Positions 1 to 16,684 of a stretch of DNA of 47,133 nt are shown here, one piece after another. The translations under genes and the position numbers were made by a program. A model generated the notes under the pieces. That model worked only from the letters and a program-made list of their open reading frames with translations, did not search any database and was not told the origin of the DNA. Each line of letters starts with the position of its first letter. The first letter of the stretch is position 1. The DNA is from Phallusia fumigata (Eukaryota > Chordata > Ascidiacea > Phlebobranchia > Ascidiidae), in NCBI GenBank assembly GCA_008931825.1, contig QXVZ01029946.1, positions 1 through 47,133 of the forward strand, read 5' to 3'.

Positions 1-408
1 TTTATTTGTAACAAAACTGGCGATTTAGATTAAGCACCAATAGCTATATCGAATTAATAAAATCATTTCCTGTATCGTGTAAGTTACTTACTTGCATGTG
101 CCGTGTCATGACAACCCTTGCATGACAAGTAAGCAAGATCATTTAGATTTGTAACAAAACATATTGAATTGGTCACAGATGACGAAGGAATGTATGCAGG
201 TGCAACTGCCCATGATGATATCCTGAAGAACTAATGTTTTTGTACACATTAATCAAAAATGCCTATAACGATTCAGAAAACATTTAGCTGCCACAGAATA
301 TTAACACAAAGAAACTGCCAGCATTGTGAAGTTTAGGTTTCTGGTAACCTTTCCACGCCCGCTGCAGAAGCAGGCAAATTGATGGAAACACAAATACAAT
401 GTAGTTAG
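1..408. other. no gene recognised
   Basis: I see no coding exon here. If the MORN1 gene begins upstream of the window, as its missing N-terminus requires, this is intron of that gene. Confidence 0.4.
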
Positions 409-990
409 TAGGGATGGGCTGAACCGAGCCAGAACCCGAGTACTCAGTCCCGAGCATCGCAATTTTTGATGCTCAGCACTCAGCCGAGCAGTCGCATGAA
501 CCAAGTCGAGCATTAGACAAAAAATTCACATTTATTTTTAAACTAAATTTATAACTACTCAATTATTGCACAATAATGTAATGGGCGATTGACAAACGTG
601 TTTGTTATCACAATAGAACGTGTGGTTCTTTGTAATGAACATGTGCAACAAATCGGTTGTACAGAGTAGTCTTGTGTTTTTAGAGTGTGGGCATATTTCT
701 TAGCGTCAGACATGGCATCAGAGTTTCGTGCGCTGCTGTTGTTACTGAAAAAAAATGGGTGTTTCACTTAGCATTGGCTTGCCTCACATGTTATCCCGAA
801 AGGACTATTAGAGCTTAAATACGGCCCCCGTGGCTAGATAAGGGACCTTGAAAAAGTAAAAAACTACCGTGTAAATGGGAATGTTTGTGACGTCACAATA
901 CACCGAGCGTGCTCGACTGAACACCGAGCGTTAACATGAGATGCTCGGTGCTCGACCAAACAGAACACTTGCAGTTTTGGCCCATCCCCA
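409..990. mobile_element. hAT-type miniature inverted-repeat element, 582 bp
   Basis: The element starts TAGGGATGGGC and ends GCCCATCCCCA, so its ends are near-perfect inverted repeats. It is flanked by a perfect 8-bp target duplication, GTAGTTAG, at 401-408 and 991-998. An 8-bp duplication is the hAT hallmark. No transposase is visible, so it is non-autonomous. The interior holds GAGC/GCTCG-rich subrepeats near both ends. Confidence 0.85.
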
Positions 991-1821
991 GTAGTTAGAA
1001 TACAGGCTTTTAAATAAGATGACATTGTTCCTGTCCCCCGAATGGCACTTATTATGTGCTTTTGCACCTGTTTAACCTATTGAGAAAAAAACAATCGAAT
1101 CCTTGAAGCCCATTGTAAGCAAAATGCCAGAGTACACAGTAACTAAATTGGAGAAAGAAAAATAAGTCTTTTCTTTCCATCCTATCATCTGGTTAAAACA
1201 CACTCATAATTAGCAATTAATTCCCTGATAGGCTTCCAGTAGTTGTTTCTCAAATTTTCATCACTTTGGACCATTAAATTATTCAAGAAAATTGCTAAAG
1301 CTCTCTTTAAAGCTCCATGTGCTGAATTTTTTATCCTAATACTTCTGTTCTCCGTTGACACCATAAATGCCATTGTTTCTACACAATCTTGTTGTTTGTC
1401 GTTTGTTTCAACACATTCGTGCTCACTTAAAAACGCACAACGTAGAGAGCGATGATACAATTTGCTTGCTGTTCTATTGTTTTAACTGTTAGACAAAAGG
1501 GTAAAACACATATCTAATTTCGGTGTGAGGATTTTGAATATTTTCACAATTTTGTTTGTTGAAAGTGAAAACTTAAATACAAATTTCCTGTCGTTAGGTG
1601 ACCTGCCAAATAATGTTCGAATCGCATGTGGCCCTTCGGCCCAAAAAGTTGGACACCCCTGGTTTCTTCATTAAAAAACAAACTTTTAAAAATGTTTTTA
1701 AATAATAAAAAATATCCATTGCTAAGTTTAAAGCAAAGAGTGGTGTAACTGCTTGGCTGCTGCAATCACTTCGATTGCGATGTAGCACAACATATGCATG
1801 AGTTTTGTGTATTGTATGCAG
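991..1821. other. MORN1 intron, no sure exon
   Basis: There is an open minus-strand frame of about 91 codons at 1185-1460 with protein-like composition. It has no recognisable domain and no clear splice sites, so I do not call it a gene. The 3' part holds one end of a hAT-like repeat. Confidence 0.35.
1625..1662 (-). mobile_element. terminus of a hAT-like repeat (remnant)
   Basis: Read on the minus strand the sequence starts CCAGGGGTGTCCAACTTTTT and runs into GGGCC-rich sequence. This is the typical end of many hAT elements. I found no partner end and no target duplication, so only a remnant is claimed. Confidence 0.35.
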
Positions 1822-1943
1822 AAACGGCGATGAATATGAAGGAGAATGGGTGGAAGGCTGTCGACATGGACATGGGGATTTGAACTGCACTGATGGGACT
1901 TTCTATGAGGGACAGTGGAGGGCAGACATGTTTAATGGACAAG
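1822..1943 (+). CDS. MORN1: MORN1 exon a (MORN repeats)
   Basis: Acceptor is gtatgcag and donor is caag|gtaaca. It encodes about two MORN units with the Y-x-G-x-W and G-x-G signature positions in place. It starts with the last base of a split codon and ends in phase 1. Confidence 0.92.
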
Positions 1944-4900
1944 GTAACATAGAGATTGACCTTGTCCAGAATAGTTGAAAATGACAAAAAAGACTGTTTA
2001 AACATTCAGACTGATGCTGTAACTTGCAATTAATCCTCTTCCCTGAAGGGGACACATGTTGTTTTCATTTTTATTATGTTTTTTTCTTCCCCTGCAGCTT
2101 GTCCATGTACTTTTGACATGAAATGTTTAATGGATTTAAATAAAACTTTCACAGCTGGTAGATATGCTCATGACAGTGTGTTATCTATCTCAACTGACCC
2201 CCATAGCCCCAAAGGTTATCCCACTAGACCTGTGGTTCTCAACCTTTTCTGACTGGCTAACCCCTAAAATGATTTAAGTATCTTGCCACCAACCTTTTTT
2301 TTCTAAACAACAAGATCAACCAAATTGCGCTTTTGCTCCATGGCTGGCTTTGCAACTTCATGGCCTTAACCTAAGGATTTCATTGATGACATCAATTACT
2401 GTGTCGTTTCAATGACAATGCCTGTGCGGTTAGCTATGGGCACATAGCCTACCGCTTATCGTACCTGACAACAGGTGATGCAGGCCAAACCAGTTGTAGC
2501 CTATGTGCGATAAAAAAGTTATAAATATGTCACAGATCTGTCTGCGTTTGTAAAAATATCACATGTCTGTGGCGACCCCCATAAAACCTCCCTGCCACCT
2601 CCAGGTTGGGAACCACTGCACTAGACTCTGAAATGGTGAAATGTTCCCTGTATATTGTCTATTCACTTTTGGAGTGAAATGTTTGATGGATTTGGATGAA
2701 ATTTTACAGCTGGTAGATATGGTCATGGTGATGTGTCATCAATTTCGTTAAACCCCACAGCCCAGTGGATACTCCACTAGCCCCCTAAAATGGGTCAAAT
2801 TATTAAACCATGTCCAAATTTGTTGAAATTTACACAATTTGTAGAACATGTCATTGTGGTGCATCAATTTCTTTGTTTGACCCCGTAACCCCATCAGTTA
2901 CTCCACTAGCCCCCTATTAGGTCAAGGTTCCCTCACTAGCCTCTTAAAATCGGTCAAATTATTAAACAATATCCGAATAGGTTGAAATTTACACAGTTTG
3001 TAGAACATGGCATTGTCCTGTATCGATTTTATTGTTTTACTTTATAGCCACAGCAATTATCCTATCAGCTCCCTTAAATGGACAAATTAAACGGTGTCAA
3101 AACTGGACAAAATTTAGATAGTTTGGAGAACATGTCATTATGGTACATTGCTGTGTTTACCCCTAAAGCCCTAAAAAGTGACCTGCTAAGCTTATAAGGT
3201 TTGTAGATTGTATGAAAAGTATTTAAAATATTTGCTACAATATTAACATATATATGGATTGAAGCATAATCCTCTACTTTACCATCATGCCATAAATTTA
3301 GTTTACTAACTATAAGACCCAATGTAAAATAATGTAGTGAATATATATCATTTTTAAATTGAGTGATAGTGTGGGTGGAATAGAAACATGGTGAAAGCCT
3401 ACCTTCTATTTTGTCAATGTTCTTGATTTGTTTCCTCTAGGCACAATGGCACATGGAAGTGGTTTAACTTATGACGGTTTGTGGATCAATGGTCAACCAG
3501 AGAAAGAAGCACGTTCCATCGTGGTTGACCTTCCTGATGGCCAAAAATATATTGAAGTCCTTCAGGGGAGAAAGTTTTGTCTTAATGTCCGTGTCTTAGA
3601 TTCTGAAAACAATCCACTAACTGGTAAGTTCACCAGCCTTGAAATGTGTCTTGCTTTAGTGTGACTCCAAATCCAATTTCTGTTTTCTTTTTAATTTGGA
3701 AACCAGTCAACATATATATCCTGTAGAATTTAACTTGCTGATAAGTGATTTATGAACTCCGCCCTTAATCCCTTTGCTCTTTGTAAATTATATAATTGAT
3801 TGATGTCTTGTGGTAGATTTTAAAAGCATGTTGTTCTTCAGGGGAGTATGGAAGAGAGTTTCAAGTAAGTGCAGGCTACAGATTTTCGCAGAAGACATCA
3901 CAAAACCAGTCACTGCTTGAACTAATTGAAAATATTGAAACAAAGCCAATTTCAACACCATAGTAAGTTGGCTGCAGTCCTTAAATGTTTCAAGATTAGC
4001 TTCGCTATTTGTATTGTATGTACATTTCTGTGTTGCAAGTACGCTTTTATCTTGTGAGTCTGGCGCTGCACTTAATATAAGAACTACCACAAATTTAGAT
4101 ACTTACATGTGCAGAAATGCCATAAATTATTCTTTTTCAGTGGTTATGATGTTCTGCCTTACCCACTGCTAGACAGTCTTCAAGACTTCGGGGAGGGTGA
4201 AGAGGCTACAGGAAAACGACGGCAAAGTCAGGTTCCTCTGACATCCAAGTATGTCAACTTCTGAATCACTTAACTTACCACTAGGTGGCCCTTGTCAATG
4301 TTTTCCTTCAATTCAGAGTTTTTGGTGAGGATACGATACACGAGACCCATGAAGCAGACTCCGATGTGTTGAAACCAGATGACAAGGACCAAGATGAGGC
4401 AGATGCTAGTTCATCATTGTCTGGTAAATGGCAGTGGCTGAGTTTGTGTTGATGTGTAGTTGTTGGATAAAGATCAGACATGCTTTGCATTTTAAAACAC
4501 CGAGTGGTGGAAAAAATGGGAGACGGTTTGTTTTTAAACAGTTTCTGCCAAAGTTGTAGCTTACATGCCTTCTTAAAAAGCGCAATGACAGAAATGTACA
4601 CCTCCGAAAACTGATGTAGTTTATTATAATTCATTACCTTTTAGTTTTCCCCCCACGGTGTATTTTAAAATGCAAAGCATGTTCATCAGTTCATTATAAC
4701 CTTTTAGGTTCTACTGCTAAGAGTGCTTACCTTTAGAGATATAACTAAACTACAAGTGTTCTGTTTGGCTGAACATCTCAGGTTAATACTCTAAGCATTT
4801 TAGGGTTGTTGTAATGTTATGCATGTTTGACATTGCAATAGACCTAAAAACTAAAATGTTGTGAGAAAACTTATCTATGGCAGAGTCAAAGCATTTGATA

Positions 4901-7900
4901 ATCTTGTATTGTAACTTAATGTAATTATGCCACTGTTATTGGTCTTAATGTTCAACAAATACTTGAATCACTTGTGCTCAGACCAAAGTGTATTTTCTTT
5001 ATTTAACTGTGTAATTGCCACTAATTAATACTAAAATATTTGATTCCAATCTTAACTGTAGTAGAAACTGAAATTTTTGTTTATGTTACAGAAAGCAAGT
5101 ATGCCACAAGTGAAACACAACTGGATCTCTCAGCTGAAGCAGCAGAAGAAGTGGAAGCCAGTCTGAGTCAAATGCAGCCTCCCCCACCCCAACGTTCATC
5201 ACCAGATGGCCTTGTTGAGTTCACAAATCTAATTCTGCCAGCTGCTCCGACCAGTTACAGGCCTTTTTCATTGGACGGGGAAATTGGGCCTGATGGAAAG
5301 GTATCCTCATCTGCATCTGTTACTCCTACCAGCTCGAGCACGTCCACTAGGCGTGGGGCTAGCTCCTCTTCTTCTGTTCGCTCTGAAAAGGTGTGTTGTG
5401 CTGTGAATGCATGCTGTTTGAAATCTGTCTTGCATTTTGGCACCAGACTATTTTACATGTAAGGCATGGTCCTTGATTGTGCACTAAGCAAACAAATGTT
5501 ATCGGTATTGGTGCACTTAGACCAAGGGTGTCCAAACTTTTTTCATTGGGGGCCAATATGAATTTGGTCAAGGCGCTCGCGTGCCATAAAACCGGTACAC
5601 ATAGCAAATACATTTCTCAATGCATGTTGAGTATAATTGAGTAGCCTTATTTTGCAGCAATGTCTTGGATTTCAAAACCCTGCTTTTAAATGTGGGCCAC
5701 AAAAAAAAAGAATGGATGGAAGGCGTTGGTTCAAGGGTTAAAATTTAAATATTGCTGGCACTTGTTTAGTACACTGGTTTGGTTCAGAATGGTTCTACTT
5801 AAATCCTAAATCTTGCATACAATCTGTATTGCATTTAACACCCAAAATTACTTTTCATATTTTTTCACACAAATTGCAATTGTAAACATTTGTCTTAAAT
5901 ATAACATGCAAAAGTGATGCAAGCTTCTTTATACTAACTTGGGATAGAATAACAAAACATAACTTTATCTTAACTTTTAACTAACTGACTTTAGAATTAA
6001 ATTTATCATTTTGCAAACCATATTTGCAATAGACAATAGCATTAGTTTCCAGTTAGACTGACCTGTTACGATGCATCAACTCATCTATGAAGACCACAGG
6101 GCATGCTGGTAGAAAGATTGGTAATTTCTCATTTGCTAGAAAGTTGTTGCATGTTTGTGTGCTTGGTAGTATGGAATGCTTGCATGCCTCTGCTTCTTCC
6201 TCTTAAACTTTTCAATTAAGTATGCCTATCTTATATGGTTTAGGCATACTATTTAATTATCACTTTTTGTAGCATAGAAGTCATTGCAGAAAATTCCTTT
6301 ATTTTGCTTTTATTAAAGAGTTGGTCATGAATTTTCTGATGCTAACAAATGAGTAAAATAGGTTTTTCAATTTTCTACACTGACACTATTAAGAACCATA
6401 TCTGACGGATGTCTGTAGCCAAACAATGGTTTTCAATACAACATATACACCAAAAGATTCACATGCAAATAGATTGTGCAACATAACTGACACACTTATA
6501 CCAATTGCAACAGAGAAGGTCAAAAGGCAGTCGCACAGCAAGCGCCGCTTCTACTTCCAGCACAAGCATTGCTGATGGCAAAGGAGGAAAAGTATCAAAG
6601 TCGAAAACAAGTTTGGAGGAACGAGGAGCCAGACCAGGTAAAGAAACAAAGTTTTTGTGTCTGTGCTAGATGTTTTTTTAAACTGGTTTGGCACTGCACT
6701 GTGTAAGTTTTAACAGCATTGGGGTACCCTTTTACATGTGATGTCTTAAAAAAAGCACAGCCATTATTTCTTGAACTTACTCAGTTCTTTATGCTGAGCT
6801 TAGAACTAAAAGGGTGTTAAGGTGCAGAAGACATATCTAATGGAAACTACTCCGCCATTTCGTTTCCTGAGTTTTACCTTTCAAAAACACTAAAATATTT
6901 TTGTGTTTAGCCTTATAGTAGCTGGGTAGGTTTATTTGCTTGGGGTGCACAAAGTTTCCCGGTTAGTTTCGCTTTATCAGCACACTGATTACTGCCGAAC
7001 ATTATCAAGTCATCATAGGGCCAAGCTAATCACGGCTTCGAACACTAAATCACCAATGTATCTGACATTCCAAGTTAATTATGCATTATGGATTAATGCG
7101 TCTCCTCCTTGGCCGCAAATTACGCACTATCCTCATGAGACAAAATAAATAAACAAATACACAAATGGACATCCCCGGCCCAGAGCTTTCAGGCAAAAAA
7201 TGTTTAAAATTTATATAATTGCAGCAACTTTTGTCGCTTAGCAATACTGTATGTTATTTAAACGTAAGTGTTTTTATGGGCACTTCTGTTCCGGTTTTGA
7301 AGTACCGTACACAGATAAAGGTTTACCTGTTACGTTGGACTAAAGTTTTAATGTGATCAACACAATGTGATATCCTAGTCGTTCAAGTAATGTAGCAACC
7401 TATCAAGAGTTTAATATCAACTATGTCACCATCATTTATTAATAATTTCAGACAGATATACAATGCCCAATAGGCAATGGTCGCTGGTATAATAGAGCAT
7501 AGTGGCAGTAGCAGATCAGACAAAGTTGAAAAATATTTGTTAGTTAAAAATTATCACTTTGAAGTCGGCTATGCTGTTATTTGCTGGTCAAAATACTCAG
7601 TATATTTATTTGAAACACGGTAAAGAGGAAAGCTTAAATCAGACATTGTAGAGCAAGAAGTTCAAACACGGTGAGACTGTGACTTGGCAGATACGAGGCA
7701 AAGGCAAGTTCAGCTTAGTGACTCAGTCATAGCATCAGTGTATTGTGTGGTAGGGAGGAGTGGTAAGAAAAAGTCGCGAGAGGGGAAACAGACAGGAAAA
7801 ATGGGGGACAAGCGTAGATTGAGCGCAATGAATGAGAACAAAAAGGGAAACTCGCTGGCTTCGGAATCCGAACGAGTTGCTTGTAAAGGGGATCGACAAT

Positions 7901-8909
7901 TGACACTTCTAAACAGTTTGTACGCGATGGAAGGTCAGTATGTCTTGTTTCTTTCCTTACATGTAGAAGTTGTCTAGATCATTGCCGGTGGGATAAAAGT
8001 GCAGGCACTTTACGCAGCTACTATTTTGTGGAAGATCAAAAGCGCAATGAAAACCATAGGTAGCTATAGACAAACGAAGTGTATGTATAAGACATTTTAA
8101 TGGGTCAGTCAATTGTTGGCTGTTGAGTTTTTTTTAATTTTATCTGATTCAAAATCACGGCAGGACAAATCGGAAACCAGAGTTAAAAAGTCCTTCAGAA
8201 AGAAATAATTATTGGTTTAAAACCCAATTTTAGGCCGCAAACGCACTTTTTAGGCCGCAAACGCACAAGTAGGACTACTAACTGGCCAAGTTTAAAAAAA
8301 AACAAATTGAGTGTTATTGCAATGCGAAATTTGTGCAAGTGGAGAGGATATGTCTGGTAAATTGAGCTTGATGTATGGAGTATAATGTATCAGGAAACTT
8401 TGTACTTGTTACCATTCCAGGCAGTCGTTAGTTTACCAAACTGTACCTATCCAGTTCTTACTAGGCTCTTTTTAACGACCAAATAAATGTTCTTGCTAAA
8501 CAAATGCCCGCTCTCAGCAACACGAGTTACGGATTTTAAAAGAAGCTTAATTAAAAACAAAACTGCCAGAGAACTTGTATAGAGTGAATACACTGATTAT
8601 GCACTGATGCTGACAACAGAGATTGTCGAAACGTTTGCAGTAAAAAGTATTTACTTTAAACAAGTTCTCCGGCAGTGTTTTTAACTGATTGCTTATTTCT
8701 GATTGTAAATTGAATCTATATTTTGTAGCAAAACTGCGCATGTGCTTTACCTTATAACCAATGTTTGAATTACTGCAGGTGATTATGTGCTGATTGTACA
8801 AGAAGCTACACAGCCTCCTTTCCTTGGGTCAAGACTGGAACCAGCGTTTGTTATCGTAAAAGTAATTGCTCCCAAGAAGACAGCCAAGAAGCCACAAGCT
8901 AAACGCTGA
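1822..8909 (+). CDS. MORN1: MORN repeat-containing protein 1, 3' part of gene (8 exons, 397 residues)
   Basis: Joined exons: 1822-1943, 3441-3623, 3842-3962, 4141-4248, 4317-4423, 5092-5390, 6514-6637, 8779-8909. All introns are GT-AG, phases agree, and the total is 1194 nt after one leading split base, ending in TGA. The first residues are MORN repeats (YEGEWVEGCRHGHG, FYEGQWRADMFNGQG, then LTYDGLWINGQP). After these comes a non-repeat region with the block EFTNLILPAAP, a Ser/Thr-rich stretch, and a C-terminal block DYVLIVQE..PPFLGSRL. That order of blocks is what I know of vertebrate MORN1. MORN repeats are beta-hairpin units often tied to membrane or cytoskeletal sites; MORN1's own function is poorly known. 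The N-terminal repeats must lie upstream of the window, so the gene is 5'-partial. Confidence 0.93.
2036..3200 (+). repeat. degenerate tandem copies of a dispersed ~110-bp repeat
   Basis: At least four diverged units share the order 'gaaatgtttgatgga...', 'acagctggtagatatg', 'gaccc..taacccca', 'ccactagccccct' and 'aaatggtcaaattattaaac'. A hAT element is inserted at 2230-2618. Related units recur near 26475-26590 and 30440-30620. Confidence 0.7.
2230..2618. mobile_element. hAT-type miniature element, 389 bp
   Basis: The ends are CTGTGGTTCTCAACCTTTT and AGGTTGGGAACCACTG, matching the common CAGTGGTTCTCAACC class of hAT ends. A perfect 8-bp target duplication, CACTAGAC, lies at 2222-2229 and 2619-2626. 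It is inserted in an older repeat inside a MORN1 intron. No transposase is encoded. Confidence 0.88.
3441..3623 (+). CDS. MORN1: MORN1 exon b
   Basis: Acceptor is tttcctctag and donor is ctg|gtaagt. It completes the last MORN unit (LTYDGLWINGQP) and enters the conserved post-MORN region. Phase 1 to 1. Confidence 0.93.
3842..3962 (+). CDS. MORN1: MORN1 exon c
   Basis: Acceptor is ttgttcttcag and donor is ccata|gtaagt. The frame is open throughout. The codon TAT is split across the junction, so the TAG visible at the donor is not translated. Confidence 0.88.
4141..4248 (+). CDS. MORN1: MORN1 exon d
   Basis: Acceptor is attctttttcag and donor is ccaa|gtatgt. It begins YGYDVLPYP, comparable with the FGFECIPYP-like block known in the family. 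Confidence 0.88.
4317..4423 (+). CDS. MORN1: MORN1 exon e (acidic linker)
   Basis: Acceptor is ccttcaattcag and donor is tctg|gtaaat. It encodes an Asp/Glu-rich low-conservation linker. Phases match both neighbours. Confidence 0.85.
5092..5390 (+). CDS. MORN1: MORN1 exon f
   Basis: Acceptor is ttatgttacag and donor is aaaag|gtgtgt. It contains a Pro-rich run and EFTNLILPAAPTSYRPF, the conserved second block of MORN1, then a Ser/Thr-rich tail. The open frame reads on past the donor, which is why the longest ORF here is longer than the exon. Confidence 0.92.
5391..6513. other. MORN1 intron
   Basis: Apart from the hAT-like remnant I see nothing coding in this 1.1-kb intron. Confidence 0.6.
5523..5710 (+). 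mobile_element. decayed hAT-like repeat
   Basis: One end reads AAGGGTGTCCAAACTTTTTT followed by GGGGGCCA, and GTGGGCCACAAAAAAA lies near the other side. No matching second terminus or target duplication could be found. Confidence 0.4.
6514..6637 (+). CDS. MORN1: MORN1 exon g (Ser/Lys-rich linker)
   Basis: Acceptor is ccaattgcaacag and donor is agaccag|gtaaag. It encodes a basic, Ser-rich linker. Phase 0 start and phase 1 end fit exon f and the last exon exactly. Confidence 0.82.
7719..7725 (+). promoter_or_regulatory. AP-1-type site TGACTCA
   Basis: A perfect TGACTCA lies about 75 bases upstream of a candidate internal start codon. A 7-mer alone is weak evidence; the link to a promoter is inference. 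Confidence 0.2.
7801..7933 (+). CDS. candidate alternative first coding exon of MORN1
   Basis: ATG at 7801 opens a 44-codon frame with protein-like codon use (MGDKRRLSAMNENKKGN...). It ends at the donor GAAG|GTCAGT in phase 1, the same phase that the terminal MORN1 exon accepts. Splicing to 8779 would give a short protein of about 87 residues carrying only the conserved C-terminal block. No homology is recognised, and it could be a chance frame. Confidence 0.3.
8559..8681 (+). repeat. inverted-repeat element with hammerhead-like core
   Basis: Arms AAAACTGCCAGAGAACTTGT and ACAAGTTCTCCGGCAGTGTTTT are inverted copies with few mismatches. In the centre CTGATGC (8604-8610) is followed by a 5-bp stem GACAA/TTGTC (8612-8616, 8623-8627) and GAAAC. 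This resembles the CUGAUGA-stem II-GAAA order of hammerhead ribozymes, but the core has a C for A and one extra base. Activity is not claimed. Related motifs occur near 11255, 11905, 14605 and 15205. Confidence 0.55.
8779..8909 (+). CDS. MORN1: MORN1 terminal exon with stop
   Basis: Acceptor is gaattactgcag. It encodes DYVLIVQEATQPPFLG and a Lys-rich end, with TGA at 8907-8909. The PPFLG-R-L block is the C-terminal MORN1 signature. Confidence 0.93.
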
Positions 8910-9177
8910 ATCAGGTTGATTGGAACCAGCACTTTTTGTTTGCTTTTATGCTTTTTTTCTGTCTTGTTATTTTTACGAATACACATCCTTTATTTTTGTA
9001 GTCTCGATTGGGTGTTTATCTTTCAGCACATTTTTTTTCTAGAGCACTGATTCTTAGGGGTTACTTCATTTTTTTTTGCGCTGCAAGAAACGTGCCAAAG
9101 CAACGATAAAACGAACTCTTTTCTTCAAGGGTGCTCGGATAACTTTTTGTTGCTAACGTTTTATCGCACTGTGGTCA

Positions 9178-9183
9178 AATAAA
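9178..9183 (+). promoter_or_regulatory. poly(A) signal AATAAA for MORN1
   Basis: The canonical hexamer lies 269 bases after the MORN1 stop and is the first one downstream on this strand. Confidence 0.5.
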
Positions 9184-9469
9184 GAGGATATTAAACATTT
9201 TTCGGGCCCTTGGTGTTTAGTAAATCCTTCCTGGCTAATTTAGAAGCTCCGAATCTCCAAAGTTAAACTTATTTTTTAATATGCCTGGCTTCCCCATAAA
9301 CTTCACCCTGGGTATCTTGTTTCGGGACCCTAGAGCCACGTAGGAACCGACCATGGCGAAAGAACCGTATAAAAGACGTATTCACATATGTAGGCCCAGA
9401 TACGCAACTGGCCTCCGTTTTTCTTTTATTTGCAAATCGTTTTGTAAGTATTAAGGGACCTAAATCGGT

Positions 9470-9712
9470 TTGTACTGCATTGATAGATTTTTGTGGTTTC
9501 ACTGGCCCCTAGCCCGAAGGCTATCCTTAATACAGGCTTTAATGAATCATTGTGCGCTTATCAAATCGATAAGGATGGATTGCGGAAAAGCGTTGAGAAT
9601 TACTCCACTAGAGGCTGTTTTAGAAAGTGACACAACTATGGCATTGGAAGCATTAGGGAGTTTATACGGAACAGTTTCGAGTTTTCGGAACAAAAAAGGA
9701 AATGACAAATAG
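9470..9712 (+). CDS. possible terminal exon, unknown gene
   Basis: The frame ends ...ALGSLYGTVSSFRNKKGNDK with TAG at 9710-9712, and AATAAA follows at 9762-9767. Codon use over the last 45 codons looks coding. There is no clear acceptor and no recognisable domain. It lies between the convergent MORN1 and GRK genes. Confidence 0.15.
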   Translation: MYCIDRFLWFHWPLARRLSLIQALMNHCALIKSIRMDCGKALRITPLEAVLESDTTMALEALGSLYGTVSSFRNKKGNDK

Positions 9713-9829
9713 GTAGAAAACACAGTTCACAATGTAAGCAGTATTAACCACTGAACGAAAAAATAAATAGAAAAAGCTAGCGCAGCCAAAATACATTCAG
9801 CAAATGGCGTAAAACAACCTTGGACTTGA

Positions 9830-10197
9830 AGGTTTGAATAGTACACACGCAGTTTGCAAAGGGTTAGTGGCATCAAACCGGCGATTCCTAATTTGTTTTG
9901 TAACTCCCCCTTCCTAAAAATGTATTTGTCTCCATATCTACACAAAGCCTGGTAAGTAGATAATGTTGGGCACGTAAACACGCACCATTCACCCCAGGAC
10001 CTTTAAAAAACCCAATTGAAAACCATGTGGCCAAATCATCCGAGACGCTTAACCCTTGTAAACAAATAAACAACCAAAATCCGTGAACCTAAAATCCATC
10101 GAAAGTCAATTAAAGGAGAAATAATTCAGGCGTAGAAATGCACTGCAAGGAGATTAATCATCTTTGCTGTACCAAATATCGATTTCTGAGATTTTTG
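9830..10197. repeat. first copy of contig-end duplication A
   Basis: The sequence is repeated almost exactly at 10199-10570, directly after a single N at 10198. Differences are a few substitutions and small indels. It looks like an unmerged overlap between two contigs rather than a genomic duplication. Confidence 0.8.
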
Positions 10198-10198
10198 N

Positions 10199-10570
10199 AG
10201 GTTTGAATAGTACACACGCAGTTTGCAAAAGGTTAGTGGCATCAAAAAACCGGCGATTCCTAATTTGTTTTGTAACTCCCCCTTCCTAAAAATGTATTTG
10301 TGTCCATATCTACACAAAGCCTGGTAAGTAGATAATGTTTGGCACGTAAACACGCACCATTCACCCCAGGACCTTTAAAAAACCCCAATTGAAAACCATC
10401 TGGCCAAATCATCCGAGACGCTTAACCCTTGTAAACAAATAAACAACCAAAATCCGTGATCCTAAAATCCATCGAAAGTCAATTAAAGGAGAAATAATTC
10501 AGGCGTAGAAATGCACTGCAAGGAGATTAATCATCTTTGCTGTACCAAATATCGATTTCTGAGATTTTTG
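10199..10570. repeat. second copy of contig-end duplication A
   Basis: Near-identical to 9830-10197; see that entry. No gene is recognised in either copy. Confidence 0.8.
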
Positions 10571-11002
10571 CCCCGAGCACTTGTCAAGCTGTTGACAATG
10601 GTAGCGAGGCGAATCCAGTGCATTTACACTCATAGAAAATGAGGTGATGGATTATTGAAAACTGAAATAGTTCTATAAATAGTTAAGCTGGCCAATTTTT
10701 TAAGGGGCGGGAGAGTGGAAAAGTTAAGAGTTGAGCGCACAATATTGCCACAAATATATTTTCCAATATTAATGGTGCTCTTTCTTATGCGTCTAAATTC
10801 ACATGCAAAGGCGCACAAATGACCGTACAAGACCCCTGTTAAAATTTGCTTTTAGAACAGACGACGATTTCCACGTTTCACAGTAAATTATTAGACATTA
10901 AGGCTTGCTCACCACTGGCAAAAAGTCTTGATCACTTTACGCCAGGCCAGGCAGTCAAAACCGCCTATTTAGTCATCTCCAGTTGTGACTGTTCGACTAG
11001 GA

Positions 11003-16633
<5,631 letters not shown>

Positions 16634-16657
16634 GGTGGTTTTGAGTTGTTTGACTTT

Positions 16658-16684
16658 TTAGGAGAGTAACAGTTGATTCGCCAT
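16658..16684 (-). promoter_or_regulatory. upstream ORF in GRK leader (8 codons)
   Basis: ATG at 16684-16682 in a strong context (A at -3, G at +4) opens MANQLLLS and stops at TAA, 24 bases before the GRK ATG. It matters only if the transcript starts upstream of it, which the sequence cannot show. Confidence 0.4.

Larger units (their letters stand above)
6638..8778. other. last MORN1 intron, 2.1 kb
   Basis: This intron is longer than its neighbours. It contains a candidate internal first exon (7801-7933), a small tandem repeat of aggccgcaaacgcac at 8233-8268, and a hairpin element at 8559-8681. The rest shows nothing recognisable. Confidence 0.6.

Noticed and set aside
1185..1460. Minus-strand 91-codon gene
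   Set aside because: Composition is protein-like, but there are no splice sites, domain or neighbours to support it.
9269..9502. 77-codon minus-strand ORF downstream of the GRK
   Set aside because: The GRK already ends at 11003 with a CaaX box. This frame has no splice site or recognisable domain.
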